Positions 19,025 through 30,120 are shown, numbered from the stretch's first letter. The stretch: 64,000 nt of DNA from Neobacillus endophyticus (GCF_013248975.1 NZ_JABRWH010000001.1:124001-188000), one strand, 5' to 3'. The notes: generated by a model from the letters alone, not told the origin. Translations and numbers: made by a program.

Positions 19025-19513
19025 ATGAAAAACCAACATATTTTCCCTGGCATCATTTTAATTGGTTTTGGGGCTTACTTTTTTCTGCAGCAAGCAGGAA
19101 TTACTATATTTCAATCATTTTTTACATGGCCTACATTACTAATCATTGTAGGTATTGCCTTTCTAGGGCAGGCTTATATGGCTAAAGATCATGAAGCCAT
19201 CCTTCCTGCCGTTATTATCACAGGGTTTGGTCTCCATTTTCTTCTTGCCGGTCATGTGAGTTTTTGGCCTAAAAATACGATCGGCATGTTAATTTTTATT
19301 ATATCAGCTGGATATTTCTTACGGTTCCAAAGAACCAAAAACGGATTATTCCAAGCATTTCTGTTTCTTATCATATCTGTATTGCTTTTATTTAATGATA
19401 AAATAGCCAGATACCTTGGTTTTTTACAGCATGGAATGAATCTCGTTTGGAAATTTTGGCCTGCACTGTTAATTATTATTGGTATATATTTTCTCTTAAA
19501 AAAGAAAAAGTAA
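19025..19513 (+). CDS. LiaI/LiaF-like membrane protein of unknown role
   Basis: A protein of about 162 residues with five or six short hydrophobic segments and the repeated pattern FPGIILIGFGAYFFL and WPTLLIIVGIAFLGQA. This pattern is typical of LiaI/LiaF-like transmembrane domains in cell-envelope stress proteins. The C-terminus is the basic LLKKKK. The start could be the ATG at 19025 or the GTG at 19016; GGAAG lies 12 and three bases before them, so neither is decisive. It is a single + strand gene between hemA and engB, with a shared terminator. The function is unknown. Confidence 0.75.
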   Translation: MKNQHIFPGIILIGFGAYFFLQQAGITIFQSFFTWPTLLIIVGIAFLGQAYMAKDHEAILPAVIITGFGLHFLLAGHVSFWPKNTIGMLIFIISAGYFLRFQRTKNGLFQAFLFLIISVLLLFNDKIARYLGFLQHGMNLVWKFWPALLIIIGIYFLLKKKK

Positions 19514-19547
19514 ACGCCTGGCTTTGAGCCAGGCGTTAATTTTTTTA
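19511..19547. terminator. bidirectional terminator between the membrane gene and engB
   Basis: AACGCCTGGCT and AGCCAGGCGTT pair perfectly over 11 bases around TTG. AATTTTTTT follows on the + strand and TTACTTTTT on the minus strand, so both converging genes can use it. Confidence 0.92.
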
Positions 19548-20126
19548 CAAATAACGTTCTAGGATAGACCATACCTTGTCTTTACCTTCACCAGTCTCTG
19601 AAGAAAAAATGACAATTTGATCGTTTGGATCCATTTCCAATGTTTCTTTTGTTACCTTTAAATGCTTCTGCCACTTCCCTTTTGGGATTTTATCTGCTTT
19701 AGTGGCAATTATCAAACAAGGAATTTCATAATGTTTGAGAAAATCATACATCATGCAGTCATCTTCAGTCGGCGGATGCCTGAGATCAACAATTAGAACA
19801 CAGGTTTTTAATTGCTGTCTCGTTGTAAAATAGGTCTCAATCATTTTTCCCCACGCAGCACGTTCCGTTTTGGAAACCTTAGCATATCCATATCCAGGAA
19901 CATCTACAAAATAAAGAAGTTCATTAATCAGGAAAAAATTAAGCGTCTGTGTCTTCCCTGGTTTAGAGGAAATTCGCGCCAATCCCTTCCTATTTAGCAT
20001 TTTATTGATAAAAGAAGATTTCCCCACATTGGAACGCCCGGCCAGGGCAAATTCCGGAAGATCTGTGTCCGGATATTGCTCTGGTCTTACGGCGCTTATG
20101 ATAATCTCTGAGCTTGTTACTTTCAC
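19545..20126 (-). CDS. engB: ribosome-assembly GTPase YsxC/EngB
   Basis: An essential GTPase needed to finish the 50S subunit. The G motifs are GRSNVGKSS (G1, near residue 30), the G2 Thr in [21 protein letters not shown] (G3) and TKADKIPK (G4). The length of 193 is normal. Its start overlaps the lonA stop by four bases, so the two are probably translationally coupled. Confidence 0.97.
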   Translation of the reverse strand: MKVTSSEIIISAVRPEQYPDTDLPEFALAGRSNVGKSSFINKMLNRKGLARISSKPGKTQTLNFFLINELLYFVDVPGYGYAKVSKTERAAWGKMIETYFTTRQQLKTCVLIVDLRHPPTEDDCMMYDFLKHYEIPCLIIATKADKIPKGKWQKHLKVTKETLEMDPNDQIVIFSSETGEGKDKVWSILERYL

Positions 20127-22450
20127 CTTGCTCCTCCCTCTAACAGTGCATGTCTTAATACTTCATCTACATGTGATACCGGAACAAATTCCAAATCATT
20201 GCGGACACTTTCCGGAATATCATCAATGTCCTTTTCGTTATCTTTTGGAAGAATTACTTTTGTTAATCCTGCCCGATGGGCACTCAGTGTTTTCTCCTTT
20301 AAGCCGCCAATCGGAAGTACGCGTCCCCGCAGGGTAATTTCGCCTGTCATTCCAACTTCGCGGCGGATTGGCTTACCAGTTAAAGCCGATACAAGGGCTG
20401 TGGCCATCGTAATCCCAGCTGATGGACCGTCTTTTGGGACTGCTCCTTCAGGGACGTGAATATGGATATCAAATTTTTCATGAAAATCCTCTTCAATTCC
20501 CAGGTCCTTCGCTTTTGAACGAACGTAGCTGAATGCCGCCTGAGCAGATTCCTTCATGACATCGCCAAGTTTTCCAGTTAAAACAAGCTTACCTTTTCCA
20601 GGTGCAAGTGAAACTTCAATTTGCAATGTATCGCCGCCGACAGTGGTATAGGCTAATCCAGTGGCAACCCCTATTTGGTCTTCACTTTCAGCCTGCCCAT
20701 AATGGAACCTTGGTTTCCCTAAAAAATCCTCCACATTTTTTTCAGTCACGACCACGCGTTTCTTTTCTCCGGATACCACTATTTTTGCTGTTTTGCGGCA
20801 AATGGTGGCCATTTGTCGCTCAAGGTTACGGACACCAGCCTCGCGAGTATAGTAACGAACAATTTTCAAAATCGCGTCATCACGCACTTGAAGTGTGCTT
20901 TTCGTTAATCCGTTTTCTTTAATTTGCTTTGGCAGTAAATGATCTCTTGAAATATGAACTTTTTCAAGCTCGGTATAACCGGCTATTGTAATGACTTCCA
21001 TTCTGTCTAAAAGCGGTCCGGGAATCGTAGCCAAATTGTTTGCTGTTGCAATAAACATGACTTTGGATAAATCATACGTTTCTTCAATATAATGATCGCT
21101 GAAATTGTGATTCTGTTCTGGATCCAATACTTCTAATAGTGCTGCTGACGGGTCTCCGCGAAAATCGTTTGACATTTTATCAATTTCATCAAGCAAAAAG
21201 ACAGGGTTAATCGTTTCAGCTTTTTTCATTCCCTGGATAATTCGGCCCGGCATTGCCCCTACATAGGTTCTGCGATGACCGCGGATTTCTGATTCATCCC
21301 GTACCCCTCCAAGCGACACACGGACAAAATGACGGTTTAAAGAAGTGGCAATGGACCGAGCCAGACTTGTTTTACCCACTCCAGGAGGTCCAGCCAGACA
21401 AAGAATAGGCCCTTTTAAGGAATTGGTTAACTTTTGCACCGCTAAATATTCCAGTACCCGTTCCTTTACTTTTTCCAGACCATAGTGATCCTGATTTAAT
21501 ATTTTTTCAGCTCGCTGAATATCAATATCATCCTTCGTCTTTTTCGACCATGGAAGCGAGATCAGCCAATCAATATAATTACGAATTACTGAGCTTTCAG
21601 CAGAGCTTGCTGGAACCTTTTCATATCGATCCAATTCCTTCATAGCCGCTTTATGCACATGTTCAGGCATTCCTACTTCTTCTATTTTTTTTGTCAACTC
21701 AGCTACTTCGCTTGTTTTTCCTTCTTTATCTCCTAATTCCTTTTGAATTGCTTTCATCTGCTCACGCAAATAATATTCCTTTTGCGTCTTTTCCATGGAG
21801 CGTTTGACCCGTTGACCAATCTTTTTCTCCAGGTTAAGCACTTCTTTTTCATTATGAATAATATCGATTACCTTGTTCATTCTTTCCTTTATTTCAATGG
21901 TTTCCAAGATCTCTTGTTTATCCTTCAGCTTAATTGGCAAATGAGATGTAATAATATCCGCCATTCTGCCTGGTTCTTCTATGTCAGCTACCGTAGCGAA
22001 TGTTTCAGCTGAGACTTTTTTGGATAATTTTATGTATTGTTCGAAATATTCCAGCATTGTTCTCATTAGTGCCTGATCTTCGACGTCTTTTGTGTCGGAA
22101 TCCTCAAAAAGCTTCACCTGTACAGAAAAATAATCATCTTCTTCAAGGAATGATATAATTTCCGCCCTATTTAAGCCTTCGACTAAAACGCGAATGGTTC
22201 CGTTAGGAAGCTTTAGCATTTGTTTGACCTTTGTTAATGTACCTATTTTGTATAAATCCTCTTCAGCAGGGTCATCAATAGAGACATCTTTCTGAGTGGT
22301 GAGAAAAATTAAATGTTCATCTACCATTGCTCTTTCAAGCGCTTCTACTGACCGTTCACGGCCAACATCTAAATGAAGGACCATTGTCGGAAAAACCAAC
22401 AACCCCCTAAGAGGTAAAAGCGGGACAACCATTTCGTTTTTTTCGGCCAT
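20123..22450 (-). CDS. lonA: ATP-dependent protease Lon (LonA)
   Basis: Degrades misfolded and specific regulatory proteins in the cytosol. It has the N-terminal substrate domain (about residues 1-300), an AAA+ module with [11 protein letters not shown] (near 350), and the C-terminal serine protease with the active Ser in PKDGPSAG (near 675) and a Lys about 43 residues later. Two adjacent ATGs follow GGAGG; I chose the one at 22450 ([11 protein letters not shown]), but 22453 is equally possible. It precedes and overlaps engB. Confidence 0.96.
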   Translation of the reverse strand: MAEKNEMVVPLLPLRGLLVFPTMVLHLDVGRERSVEALERAMVDEHLIFLTTQKDVSIDDPAEEDLYKIGTLTKVKQMLKLPNGTIRVLVEGLNRAEIISFLEEDDYFSVQVKLFEDSDTKDVEDQALMRTMLEYFEQYIKLSKKVSAETFATVADIEEPGRMADIITSHLPIKLKDKQEILETIEIKERMNKVIDIIHNEKEVLNLEKKIGQRVKRSMEKTQKEYYLREQMKAIQKELGDKEGKTSEVAELTKKIEEVGMPEHVHKAAMKELDRYEKVPASSAESSVIRNYIDWLISLPWSKKTKDDIDIQRAEKILNQDHYGLEKVKERVLEYLAVQKLTNSLKGPILCLAGPPGVGKTSLARSIATSLNRHFVRVSLGGVRDESEIRGHRRTYVGAMPGRIIQGMKKAETINPVFLLDEIDKMSNDFRGDPSAALLEVLDPEQNHNFSDHYIEETYDLSKVMFIATANNLATIPGPLLDRMEVITIAGYTELEKVHISRDHLLPKQIKENGLTKSTLQVRDDAILKIVRYYTREAGVRNLERQMATICRKTAKIVVSGEKKRVVVTEKNVEDFLGKPRFHYGQAESEDQIGVATGLAYTTVGGDTLQIEVSLAPGKGKLVLTGKLGDVMKESAQAAFSYVRSKAKDLGIEEDFHEKFDIHIHVPEGAVPKDGPSAGITMATALVSALTGKPIRREVGMTGEITLRGRVLPIGGLKEKTLSAHRAGLTKVILPKDNEKDIDDIPESVRNDLEFVPVSHVDEVLRHALLEGGAR

Positions 22451-22484
22451 CATTCTGCACCTCCACATGCAACTAAATATTTTA

Positions 22485-22510
22485 GTACAAAAATGTAATA
22501 TTCTTTGTAC
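22485..22510. promoter_or_regulatory. inverted repeat in the lonA promoter region
   Basis: GTACAAA (22485-22491) and TTTGTAC (22504-22510) form a perfect 7-base inverted repeat with a 12-base gap, 35-60 bases before the lonA start. It does not look like a CtsR heptamer. A regulator site is possible. Confidence 0.3.
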
Positions 22511-22584
22511 AAATTCTATCTTATTTATTTTTAGGTGTCTATTTTATCTTCCCCAAAGAAGAAAATTTACTTCCTATTGGGGCA

Positions 22585-22624
22585 AACAAAAACTTCGGTT
22601 TGTTTGAACTGAACAAACCGAAGT
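22585..22624 (-). terminator. terminator after lonB
   Basis: ACTTCGGTTTGTT and AACAAACCGAAGT pair over 13 bases with a seven-base loop. TTTTTGTTT follows on the minus strand. Confidence 0.9.
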
Positions 22625-22648
22625 CTTTATAGTTTAACGAATTTTAAA

Positions 22649-24316
22649 TTAAATGGACTCTTTTTTGGTTAATTCAATCGAAGCTGGAATGGCATTTTGC
22701 TTACTGTATTTATTAGCAAGAGCAATTTCAAATACTTCGTGTAAATGTGTGACCGGAATAATTTCAATACCATCAATTTCATTCAATATGGTTTGCATAT
22801 TTTCTTCCGGAATGATCACTTTTTTGGCTCCCGCTTTTTTGGCAGCCTTTACCTTCGGATATACACCGCCAATAGGCTTGACATTCCCGTGAATGCTGAT
22901 TTCACCGGTCATAGCTACTTTGTTATCTATCGGAATTTTATATATGGCTGAATATATTCCCGTGGCCATGGCGATTCCAGCTGATGGGCCATCAATCGGT
23001 ACACCGCCGGGAAAATTCACATGGATATCATAATCATTTGCCGGCACACCCATGGATCGTAAAACGGTAATGACATTTTCGATCGAACCGCGGGCCATAC
23101 TTTTTCTGCGGATCGATTTTCCCTGGCCGCCTATACTTTCTTCTTCGACAATTCCCGTAATATTGATACTGCCTTTTTCTTTTGCAGGGATGACTGTTAC
23201 CTCTATTTCTAAAAGTGCACCCGAATTAGGGCCATAAACAGCCAAGCCATTTACAAGACCTACTTCGGCCTGCTCATTTATCATTCGTTCCATTCGAGGA
23301 GTCATTTGACTGGAATGGATCACCCATTCAATATCTTCATCCCTGATAAAATTTCGGTCCTCTTGTATGGCTAGCCCTGCGGCAATCTGGACCATATTAA
23401 CCGTTTCCCGCCCATTTCTTGCATAGGAGGCCAATGTATTTACACCCGATTCATTGATTTGCAAATTTACCTTTTGAGCTGCTTTTTTAGCAACACACAC
23501 AATTTCTTCTTGTGTTAAATCACGAAAGAAAACCTCCATACAACGAGACCGGATCGCTGGCGGAATTTCACTCGGCGTTCTGGTAGTGGCGCCAATTAAG
23601 CGAAAATCTGCAGGCAAACCATTTTTAAAAATATCATGGATATGTGTTGGTATTTGGGTATTTTCCTCATGATAATAGGCACTTTCTAGATAAACTTTGC
23701 GATCTTCTAATACTTTAAGCAATTTGTTCATTTGTATGGGATGCAATTCCCCTATTTCATCAATAAACAGCACACCGCCATGGGCGTTTGTAACGGCACC
23801 TTGCTTTGGCTGCGGAATTCCTGCCTGCCCCATAGCACCCGCCCCCTGGTAAATGGGATCATGTACAGAACCGATAAGAGGGTCAGCAATTCCCCGTTCA
23901 TCAAATCGCGCTGTTGTAGCATCTAATTCAATGAAAACAGAGTCTTTTTTGAATGGTGATTTGGCATTTTTCTTCGCTTCTTCTAATACTAAACGTGCTG
24001 CTGCCGTTTTACCAACACCTGGTGGACCATAAATAATCACATGTTGTGGATTAGGACCGCAAAGTGCTGCTTTTAATGATTTAATACCATCCTCTTGGCC
24101 AACAATATCTTCAAAGCTTGAAGGACGCACTTTTTCTGATAATGGTTCTGTTAAAGATATGGATCTCATTTTCCTTAGTTGTTCCATTTCTTTTCGTGAT
24201 TCCCTGTCAATCGATACTTTTTGTGTCCGCTGATTCTTTAACAGATTCCAAAAATACAGCCCAATGATAATCCCAAAAAACAATTGTATAAATAATGCAA
24301 TCCCCGTCCAACTCAT
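22649..24316 (-). CDS. lonB: Lon-like membrane-anchored protease LonB
   Basis: The N-terminus has one membrane helix (IALFIQLFFGIIIGLYFW, residues 6-23). An AAA+ domain follows with [12 protein letters not shown] (about residue 95) and DEIGELHPIQ, then a Lon-type serine protease with the active Ser in PIDGPSAGIAMATG (near 445). In B. subtilis this protease acts in the forespore under sigma-F. It lies between clpX and lonA, the usual arrangement, and has its own terminator. Confidence 0.95.
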   Translation of the reverse strand: MSWTGIALFIQLFFGIIIGLYFWNLLKNQRTQKVSIDRESRKEMEQLRKMRSISLTEPLSEKVRPSSFEDIVGQEDGIKSLKAALCGPNPQHVIIYGPPGVGKTAAARLVLEEAKKNAKSPFKKDSVFIELDATTARFDERGIADPLIGSVHDPIYQGAGAMGQAGIPQPKQGAVTNAHGGVLFIDEIGELHPIQMNKLLKVLEDRKVYLESAYYHEENTQIPTHIHDIFKNGLPADFRLIGATTRTPSEIPPAIRSRCMEVFFRDLTQEEIVCVAKKAAQKVNLQINESGVNTLASYARNGRETVNMVQIAAGLAIQEDRNFIRDEDIEWVIHSSQMTPRMERMINEQAEVGLVNGLAVYGPNSGALLEIEVTVIPAKEKGSINITGIVEEESIGGQGKSIRRKSMARGSIENVITVLRSMGVPANDYDIHVNFPGGVPIDGPSAGIAMATGIYSAIYKIPIDNKVAMTGEISIHGNVKPIGGVYPKVKAAKKAGAKKVIIPEENMQTILNEIDGIEIIPVTHLHEVFEIALANKYSKQNAIPASIELTKKESI

Positions 24317-24443
24317 CTTTATTTTCCTCCTGCACCAAAATACTTCAATTGATATTAATAAGTATTTCCTGCAGTGGTAGGGAATAAACCACCTAAAAGA
24401 AGAATCTGTTTCTAGAGGAAGAAAAAGCAGCCTTCTAAACGTT

Positions 24444-24476
24444 AAAAAAGAGGATCTGCACTTGGCAGAATCCTCT
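24444..24476 (-). terminator. terminator after clpX
   Basis: GAGGATTCTGC and GCAGATCCTC pair with one bulged base and are followed by TTTTTT on the minus strand, six bases after the clpX stop. Confidence 0.85.
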
Positions 24477-24481
24477 CACAA

Positions 24482-25741
24482 TTATGCAGATTTTTCTTTT
24501 GCTACGACTGTGCCATCTTCTAAAATTAATGTTGGTGTACTGTTCGTTATTACCGTATCCTTAGTTATGATACATTTGGTAATGTCATCACGAGAAGGAA
24601 GTTCGAACATGACATCCAGCATGATTCCTTCAATAATGGATCTTAAGCCGCGGGCACCCGTCTTACGTTCAATCGCCTTTTTAGAAATTTCCTTTAGCGC
24701 CTCTTCCTCAAATTCTAATTCAACTTCATCAATCTCAAGCATTTTTTGATATTGCTTCACTAGCGCATTTTTTGGCTTGGTTAAAATTTCAATCAATGCT
24801 GACTCATCCAATTGTTCAAGGCTAGCAATTACTGGAAGACGACCGATGAATTCAGGAATCAATCCAAAACGAAGCAAGTCTTCTGGTAAAACTTTGGAAA
24901 GAAGCTCTTTGCCGCTGATTTCCTGCTGTTTCGGATCTGCACCAAAGCCAATTACCTTTTGGCCTAAACGGCGTTTAATAATTGGTTCGATGCCGTCAAA
25001 AGCACCGCCGCAAATAAATAAGATATTGGTTGTGTCAATTTGAATAAACTCTTGATGAGGATGCTTTCTGCCTCCTTGTGGCGGCACACTTGCCACAGTA
25101 CCTTCAAGAATTTTTAATAAAGCCTGCTGTACACCTTCACCTGATACATCTCTCGTAATGGAAGGGTTTTCGGATTTGCGGGCGATCTTATCGATTTCAT
25201 CGATATAGATAATACCTTTTTCCGCTTTTTCCACATCATAGTCAGCAGCTTGAATTAATTTCAGCAGAATATTTTCAACATCTTCTCCTACATATCCGGC
25301 TTCCGTTAGTGATGTAGCATCTGCAATGGCAAACGGAACGTTCAATATACGGGCCAAAGTTTGGGCTAGTAATGTTTTGCCGCTACCAGTCGGTCCAATC
25401 ATACAGATGTTGCTTTTTGAAAGTTCCACGTCATCAATTTTACTGTTTGAATTGATGCGCTTATAGTGATTATAAACGGCAACAGATAAGGATTTTTTTG
25501 CTTGATCCTGCCCAATGACATATTCATCTAAAATCTCACAAATTTCCTTCGGTTTAGGTACATCTTTAAACTCTACTTCTTCTTCAGTTCCAAGCTCTTC
25601 TTCCACTATTTCTGTACAAAGTTCAATACATTCGTCACATATATAAACTCCAGGCCCTGCAACTAATTTACGGACTTGATCCTGCGTTTTACCACAAAAC
25701 GAACATTTCAATTGTCCTTTTTCATCGTTAAATTTAAACAA
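24482..25741 (-). CDS. clpX: ATP-dependent Clp protease ATP-binding subunit ClpX (TTG start)
   Basis: Unfolds tagged proteins and feeds them to ClpP. The N-terminal zinc finger has Cys13, Cys16, Cys35 and Cys38. The AAA+ module has GPTGSGKT (about 118), IIYIDEIDK, the pore loop GYVGED and the ClpP-binding IGF in KVIGFGA. The start is TTG at 25741 (reads [11 protein letters not shown] next), with GGGGTG six bases before it; the ATG at 25762 would place that site inside the gene. The sequence is close to the known Bacillus protein, which starts at the same point. Confidence 0.96.
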   Translation of the reverse strand: MFKFNDEKGQLKCSFCGKTQDQVRKLVAGPGVYICDECIELCTEIVEEELGTEEEVEFKDVPKPKEICEILDEYVIGQDQAKKSLSVAVYNHYKRINSNSKIDDVELSKSNICMIGPTGSGKTLLAQTLARILNVPFAIADATSLTEAGYVGEDVENILLKLIQAADYDVEKAEKGIIYIDEIDKIARKSENPSITRDVSGEGVQQALLKILEGTVASVPPQGGRKHPHQEFIQIDTTNILFICGGAFDGIEPIIKRRLGQKVIGFGADPKQQEISGKELLSKVLPEDLLRFGLIPEFIGRLPVIASLEQLDESALIEILTKPKNALVKQYQKMLEIDEVELEFEEEALKEISKKAIERKTGARGLRSIIEGIMLDVMFELPSRDDITKCIITKDTVITNSTPTLILEDGTVVAKEKSA

Positions 25742-26158
25742 ACCTTTCACCCCTTGATACATAAAGTTCTGTATTTAAACCTATAGCTTAGACTAATAAA
25801 ATCACAATGATATTGAATATATCGTTAGTATGTATTTTGCATTGTAACATATTTAGTCATTAGACTGGAAACAAAAAGCTTAGTCGACCATGTTTTTCTT
25901 GGATGAAGACATCCCCGAAGAAAAGTTATGTACTCATTTCATCTTAACCATAATTTTTAAAAATAAATCTTTCTTTTCTTGGATTTATTGTATTCGCTGC
26001 AGCTCTCAAATTTTCCTGCCCAATAATAAAAATGTTCCCTGTATTTATTATATTATGTTATTCAAAATATGTATAAAACAAGGCACGATCAAAATCGTGC
26101 CCCTGTTTTTATTCAAATGTACCAAACCTAACTGTCTAGTCCAATTACAACTTTCTTA
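25742..26158. other. AT-rich tig-clpX intergenic region
   Basis: About 400 bases without a gene I can support. On the minus strand TGTTACAAT (25841-25849) is an extended -10 candidate for clpX. A bulged hairpin TTTCTT-GGATG/CATCC-AAGAAA spans about 25893-25926. The tig terminator is at 26075-26108. A 104-codon + frame here has no ribosome site or family resemblance. Confidence 0.5.
26075..26108. terminator. terminator after tig
   Basis: GGCACGAT and ATCGTGCC pair over eight bases around a four-base loop, with TTGTTTTA on the minus strand and CTGTTTTT on the + strand. Confidence 0.85.
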
Positions 26159-27436
26159 TTATTTTTTATTTTCAATAAGAAAGTCAACGGCTTTTTTAAG
26201 TTGAAGATCTGCTTTAATGCCTTCAACACCGCCAAGAGCTTTTTGAATGCTGTCAACAGACATATTGTACATTTCAGCCATTTTCTCAAGCTCAGCATTT
26301 ACATCTTCTTCTGTTGCTTCGATATTTTCAGCTTTGGCAATCGCTTCAAGTGTTAAGTTTACTTTCACACGATTTTCAGCTTCTTCTTTCATTTGTTCAC
26401 GAAGAGCTGCTTCATCCTGACCAGAGAATTGGTAATAAAGATCAAGATTCATACCTTGCATTTGAAGACGTTGACCAAATTCTTGGATCATACGGTTAAT
26501 TTCATTTTCAATCATAACTGATGGAATTTCGACTTCTGCATTTGCAGCAGCTTTTTCTACAACAGAGTCACGAACATGGTGTTCAGCTTCATGCTTCTTG
26601 CTGTCTTCTAAACGAGTTTTGATTTTTTCTTTAAGTGCATCCAATGTTTCTACTTCTTCATCCGCATCTTTTGCAAACTCGTCATCTAGTGCAGGAAGTT
26701 CTTTAGCTTTAATTTCATGAACAGTTACTTTGAAAACTGCTGGTTTACCTGCAAGTTCAGCAGCATGGTATTCTTCAGGGAATGTAACTTCTACGTCTTT
26801 AGTTCCACCAGTTGCTACGCCAACAAGCTGGTCTTCGAAACCTGGAATAAAGGAATTAGAACCTAGTTCAAGAGAATAGTTATCTCCTTTTCCGCCTTCA
26901 AAAGCTTCGCCATCTACGAAACCTTCAAAGTCGATAACAACAGTATCACCGTTATCAGCTGTTCCTTCTTCTTTTACTACTAATTCTGCGTGACGGTTTT
27001 GAAGTGTTACAAGTTCATTTTGCACATCTTCATCTGTAACAGTTGTATCGAATTCTTCAACTTCTAGTCCTTTGTAATCGCCTAATTTCACTTCAGGTTT
27101 TACAGTAACAGTAGCTTTGAAGATTAAGTCTTTGCCTTTTTCCATTTGTTCAACATCAATTTCAGGACGATCAACAGGCTCGATTCCTGTTTCATCAATC
27201 GCATTTCCATATGCTTCTGGAAGAATGATATCTAATGCATCTTGATAAAGAGATTCTACACCAAAGCGCTTTTCGAACATAGCGCGTGGTACTTTACCTT
27301 TACGGAAGCCAGGAATGTTTACTTGCTTTACGACCTTTTGGAATGCCGCATCCAGACCTTGATTCACCTTTTCAGCGCTTACTTCAACAGTAAGGACGCC
27401 ACGGTTCCCTTCTAACTTTTCCCATTTTGCTGTCAT
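26159..27436 (-). CDS. tig: trigger factor, ribosome-associated chaperone
   Basis: Binds the ribosome exit tunnel and shields new chains; it also has peptidyl-prolyl isomerase activity. The ribosome-binding signature is [17 protein letters not shown] near residues 43-59. The FKBP-like domain is at about 150-245 ([20 protein letters not shown]), and the C-terminal chaperone helices follow. I use the ATG at 27436 ([11 protein letters not shown]) with GGAGGG in front. It follows ysoA and precedes clpX. Confidence 0.97.
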   Translation of the reverse strand: MTAKWEKLEGNRGVLTVEVSAEKVNQGLDAAFQKVVKQVNIPGFRKGKVPRAMFEKRFGVESLYQDALDIILPEAYGNAIDETGIEPVDRPEIDVEQMEKGKDLIFKATVTVKPEVKLGDYKGLEVEEFDTTVTDEDVQNELVTLQNRHAELVVKEEGTADNGDTVVIDFEGFVDGEAFEGGKGDNYSLELGSNSFIPGFEDQLVGVATGGTKDVEVTFPEEYHAAELAGKPAVFKVTVHEIKAKELPALDDEFAKDADEEVETLDALKEKIKTRLEDSKKHEAEHHVRDSVVEKAAANAEVEIPSVMIENEINRMIQEFGQRLQMQGMNLDLYYQFSGQDEAALREQMKEEAENRVKVNLTLEAIAKAENIEATEEDVNAELEKMAEMYNMSVDSIQKALGGVEGIKADLQLKKAVDFLIENKK

Positions 27437-27605
27437 TCTTTTTCCCTCCAACATCTATTCTCATAGCATTCGATACAGTTTTTGGTATAGAAAAATGCTT
27501 GTCCAATAAGGCATTTTCTAATATTTTAAATGTAAAAAATATAAATTTTTACACAACGCAACCCCTACATTATACCATAGGTTTAATTTCTTTCAACAGT
27601 CCAAG

Positions 27606-28631
27606 CTATATATTAGGATAAGAAATTTTCTCTATCATTTTAATTTGTTTTATTGCCAGTTCAATTTCTTTTAATTGAACTTGATATTCATCTGCGATTA
27701 TCACAAGGTCTTGTTCCTCTCCTAGATATTCCTGTGTCAGGATCTGAAAAGCAGCAGCCCATGCTTCAGGCTGTTCAGGTTCAAGTTCAAAGGGGTAGCT
27801 TATAAAAAAAATCCGGTCCACTAAGCCGATGATTGGATCCAACAGTCCAGGATTACTGTTCTCTAATTGCTGTTCAAGACAAGCTTTTATTTGCCTTACT
27901 TTTGGCTGCTGTCTGACATCCGGCAGCTTAGTTGGATTTACTTTATACTCAAATAAAAATTTGCTGATGATTAGTTCCTTGTTCCATTCTTGTTCTTTTA
28001 ACAGGCTAACTAAGACTGTTTTAATAAAAGGATGACCTTCTTCCGCTTGTAGGTAGGATTCGATTTCAGCTATATATGGTCTGAAATTTTTTTCTGCTAA
28101 ATTTGAAATTACTAGCATTTGCTCGTTTAAATTATGTATAGTTAAAAGATTCAGCGGCTCCGAATTGTTTTCTTCAAGCTCCGTCTTCTCATGATCTGCC
28201 CCGCTGCCCTCTGCCATTCTTCGACTGAATTGGAGCAATGTTGTAAAATGATTGTGCCGGTCAGGCGGAATTTCTTTCTCCTCTAGCAGCACTTCGATTG
28301 TTGTAACAATCTCATCATATTCATGCAGCTGGATCAATATAGTTAGATAAAGATCGACTAATTGAAAATAGTCGCCAATCCCTTTTAACAGCATGTCTTT
28401 TGCCAGCACTTTTGCTTTTTGAAATGCGGAGGATTCAAAATAGGCAAGCACAAGCCCGATTAAAATTTCGCCATTTTCCGGATCATGCGTTCTTGCTTCC
28501 TCCAGCCACTGAATCGCTTCAGAATATTTTCGATTATGCAGGCTCTCCAATCCTTTGTCTGTCAATCGTTTTTCAAAGCCGGGAAAGAAGACCACATTAT
28601 CCTGTTTTTTAATAGGCTCCCGCTTTCTCAT
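27606..28631 (-). CDS. ysoA: tetratricopeptide-repeat protein YsoA
   Basis: A 341-residue soluble protein. TPR-like helix pairs are visible in the first half (LESLHNRKYSEAIQWLEEA, then NGEILIGLVLAYFES). Two or three more weak repeats follow, and the C-terminal half is acidic. TPR proteins serve as protein-binding scaffolds; the partner is unknown. The position between the tRNA-Arg gene and tig matches B. subtilis ysoA. Confidence 0.85.
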   Translation of the reverse strand: MRKREPIKKQDNVVFFPGFEKRLTDKGLESLHNRKYSEAIQWLEEARTHDPENGEILIGLVLAYFESSAFQKAKVLAKDMLLKGIGDYFQLVDLYLTILIQLHEYDEIVTTIEVLLEEKEIPPDRHNHFTTLLQFSRRMAEGSGADHEKTELEENNSEPLNLLTIHNLNEQMLVISNLAEKNFRPYIAEIESYLQAEEGHPFIKTVLVSLLKEQEWNKELIISKFLFEYKVNPTKLPDVRQQPKVRQIKACLEQQLENSNPGLLDPIIGLVDRIFFISYPFELEPEQPEAWAAAFQILTQEYLGEEQDLVIIADEYQVQLKEIELAIKQIKMIEKISYPNI

Positions 28632-28685
28632 AAAAAAACCATCCTTCAGTAATCATTAGAGAATAGTGTAGCATAAATTAAACAC

Positions 28686-28711
28686 AAAAAAAACTCACCT
28701 CAATGGCGAGT
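28686..28711 (-). terminator. terminator of tRNA-Arg
   Basis: On the minus strand ACTCGCC and GGTGAGT pair over seven bases around ATTGA, followed by eight Ts, about 20 bases after the tRNA. Confidence 0.85.
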
Positions 28712-28731
28712 CTATATTCTGGTATGTAGTA

Positions 28732-28808
28732 TGGCGTCCCAGGAGGGATTCGAACCCCCGACACACGGCTTAGAAGGCCGTTGCTCTATCCAGCTGAGCT
28801 ACTGGGAC
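28732..28808 (-). tRNA. tRNA-Arg (anticodon TCT)
   Basis: The minus strand gives a 77-base cloverleaf: acceptor GTCCCAG/CTGGGAC with discriminator G and encoded CCA, D arm GCTC..GAGC, anticodon stem ACGGC/GCCGT around CTTCTAA (TCT), and T arm with GGTTCGAAT. It reads AGA codons. It has its own consensus promoter and terminator. Confidence 0.98.
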
Positions 28809-28834
28809 ATAATTAATAATCAAAGACAATATTT

Positions 28835-28863
28835 ATTATATAATCCGATTATTTATATGTCAA
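28835..28863 (-). promoter_or_regulatory. consensus sigma-A promoter of tRNA-Arg
   Basis: TTGACA and TATAAT on the minus strand, both perfect, are exactly 17 bases apart, 26 bases before the tRNA 5' end. Confidence 0.92.
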
Positions 28864-28884
28864 TAGGTTTGCACAAAGAAAATT

Positions 28885-28913
28885 GGAGGAACTAAAAAAT
28901 ATTTAGCTCCTCC
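28885..28913. terminator. terminator downstream of the ysnB phosphodiesterase
   Basis: GGAGGAACTAAA pairs with TTTAGCTCCTCC with one wobble. T-rich tracts lie on both sides, so it can end the rph-rdgB-ysnB message. Confidence 0.8.
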
Positions 28914-28996
28914 TGTTTTTACAGCTCAAAAAAAACTATTTAATATCCGTAGGGATTGTCAACATTCAATGCCGTTTATGGAAGAAATCCATTAAT

Positions 28997-29512
28997 CTAC
29001 TTCCCAATAACAAATTCCCTTGCCAAACCTTCCATTTCCCCGCCGATTAAATCAAATACTTTCATATTCACTTTTTGATCTTGCAGCTCAAGTATGACAT
29101 ACGTTTTTTCAAATCGTTCGCGAGGCAGACGGATACTTCCTGGGTTTATAAATAATCTGCCTCCGATTACTTCCGCCCCCAATATATGAGAATGTCCAAA
29201 GAAAACAATATCAGCGTCTACTTCTTCAGCTTTATATATCAAATTCATAAGCGAGGTTTTAACAGAATAGCGGTGACCATGGGTTACAAAAATCTTTTTC
29301 CCATCAAGTTCAATCATTGATTCCATGGGATAGCCGCTAAAATCGCAATTTCCCATCACTGTCAAATATCCTGTCATCGCTTTGTCATCAGGCATTAATT
29401 GGGAATCGCCGCAATGGATCATGAAATCAACATCTTGTAAATGCCGTTCCCTTACTACCTCAAGCTCCTTAGACAAACCATGGCTGTCACTTACCACTAA
29501 TACTTTGCTCAT
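28997..29512 (-). CDS. ysnB: YfcE/MJ0936-type metallophosphodiesterase
   Basis: A small calcineurin-like phosphoesterase of 171 residues. Metal-binding blocks are VVSDSHG (about 6-12), IHCGDSQ (33-39), VMGNCD, VTHGH and FFGHSH. The substrate is unknown. Its start overlaps the rdgB stop by four bases, so the two are coupled in the racE-rph region operon, as in B. subtilis ysnA-ysnB. Confidence 0.9.
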   Translation of the reverse strand: MSKVLVVSDSHGLSKELEVVRERHLQDVDFMIHCGDSQLMPDDKAMTGYLTVMGNCDFSGYPMESMIELDGKKIFVTHGHRYSVKTSLMNLIYKAEEVDADIVFFGHSHILGAEVIGGRLFINPGSIRLPRERFEKTYVILELQDQKVNMKVFDLIGGEMEGLAREFVIGK

Positions 29513-30120
29513 GACTTTTCCACTCTTTCCAGAAACGAATCAAGCACGGTATCCAACTTCTTCAATGCATTAGCCCGATGACTGATTCTATTTTTCTCAT
29601 CTGATGAAAGCTCCGCCATAGCTGCCTCTTTTTCAGGCACATAAAATACCGGGTCGTAACCGAAACCATTTGTTCCTCTTGGTTCTTCCAAAATCCGTCC
29701 TTCACAGGTGCCTGACACCGTAAACGTTTCTTGACCGGGAATAGCCACTGCAAGTGCACAATAAAATCTTGCCGTTCTGTTTTCCTCCTGTACCCCTTTA
29801 AGATCGGCCAATAGCTTATTTGTATTGTTCAGATCGTTTTTCGGTTCACCGGCATAACGCGCGGAATAGATTCCTGGTCTGCCTTCAAGAGCATCAACCA
29901 TCAGTCCGGAATCGTCGCCAATGACCATTTTGTTAAGAGCTTTTGAAACAGCCTCTGCCTTTAACGTGGCATTTTCTTCAAATGTCGTACCAGTTTCGTC
30001 TACGTCCGGAATTTCAGGAAAGTCAAGTAATGTCTTGACTGCAATTCCTCTTTTTGCAAAGATCTGTTCAAACTCCTTTGCTTTTCCGGCATTTTTAGTA
30101 GCGATAATAACTTCTTTCAT
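29509..30120 (-). CDS. rdgB: XTP/dITP pyrophosphatase (RdgB/HAM1 family)
   Basis: Hydrolyses non-canonical purine triphosphates to monophosphates and keeps them out of DNA and RNA. Family blocks are [13 protein letters not shown] (N-terminus), [23 protein letters not shown] and [11 protein letters not shown], with SHRANAL near the C-terminus. The part [10 protein letters not shown] is encoded over one copy of the 13-mer GGTGTCAGGCACC. It lies between rph and the phosphodiesterase, as in other bacilli. Confidence 0.96.
   Translation of the reverse strand: MKEVIIATKNAGKAKEFEQIFAKRGIAVKTLLDFPEIPDVDETGTTFEENATLKAEAVSKALNKMVIGDDSGLMVDALEGRPGIYSARYAGEPKNDLNNTNKLLADLKGVQEENRTARFYCALAVAIPGQETFTVSGTCEGRILEEPRGTNGFGYDPVFYVPEKEAAMAELSSDEKNRISHRANALKKLDTVLDSFLERVEKS
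29707..29719. repeat. 13-mer GGTGTCAGGCACC (minus orientation) inside rdgB
   Basis: An exact copy encoding VSGT of [10 protein letters not shown]. Confidence 0.85.

Noticed and set aside
25890..26204. 104-codon + strand frame between clpX and tig
   Set aside because: AT-rich low-complexity translation, no ribosome site, and it runs through the tig terminator into tig.
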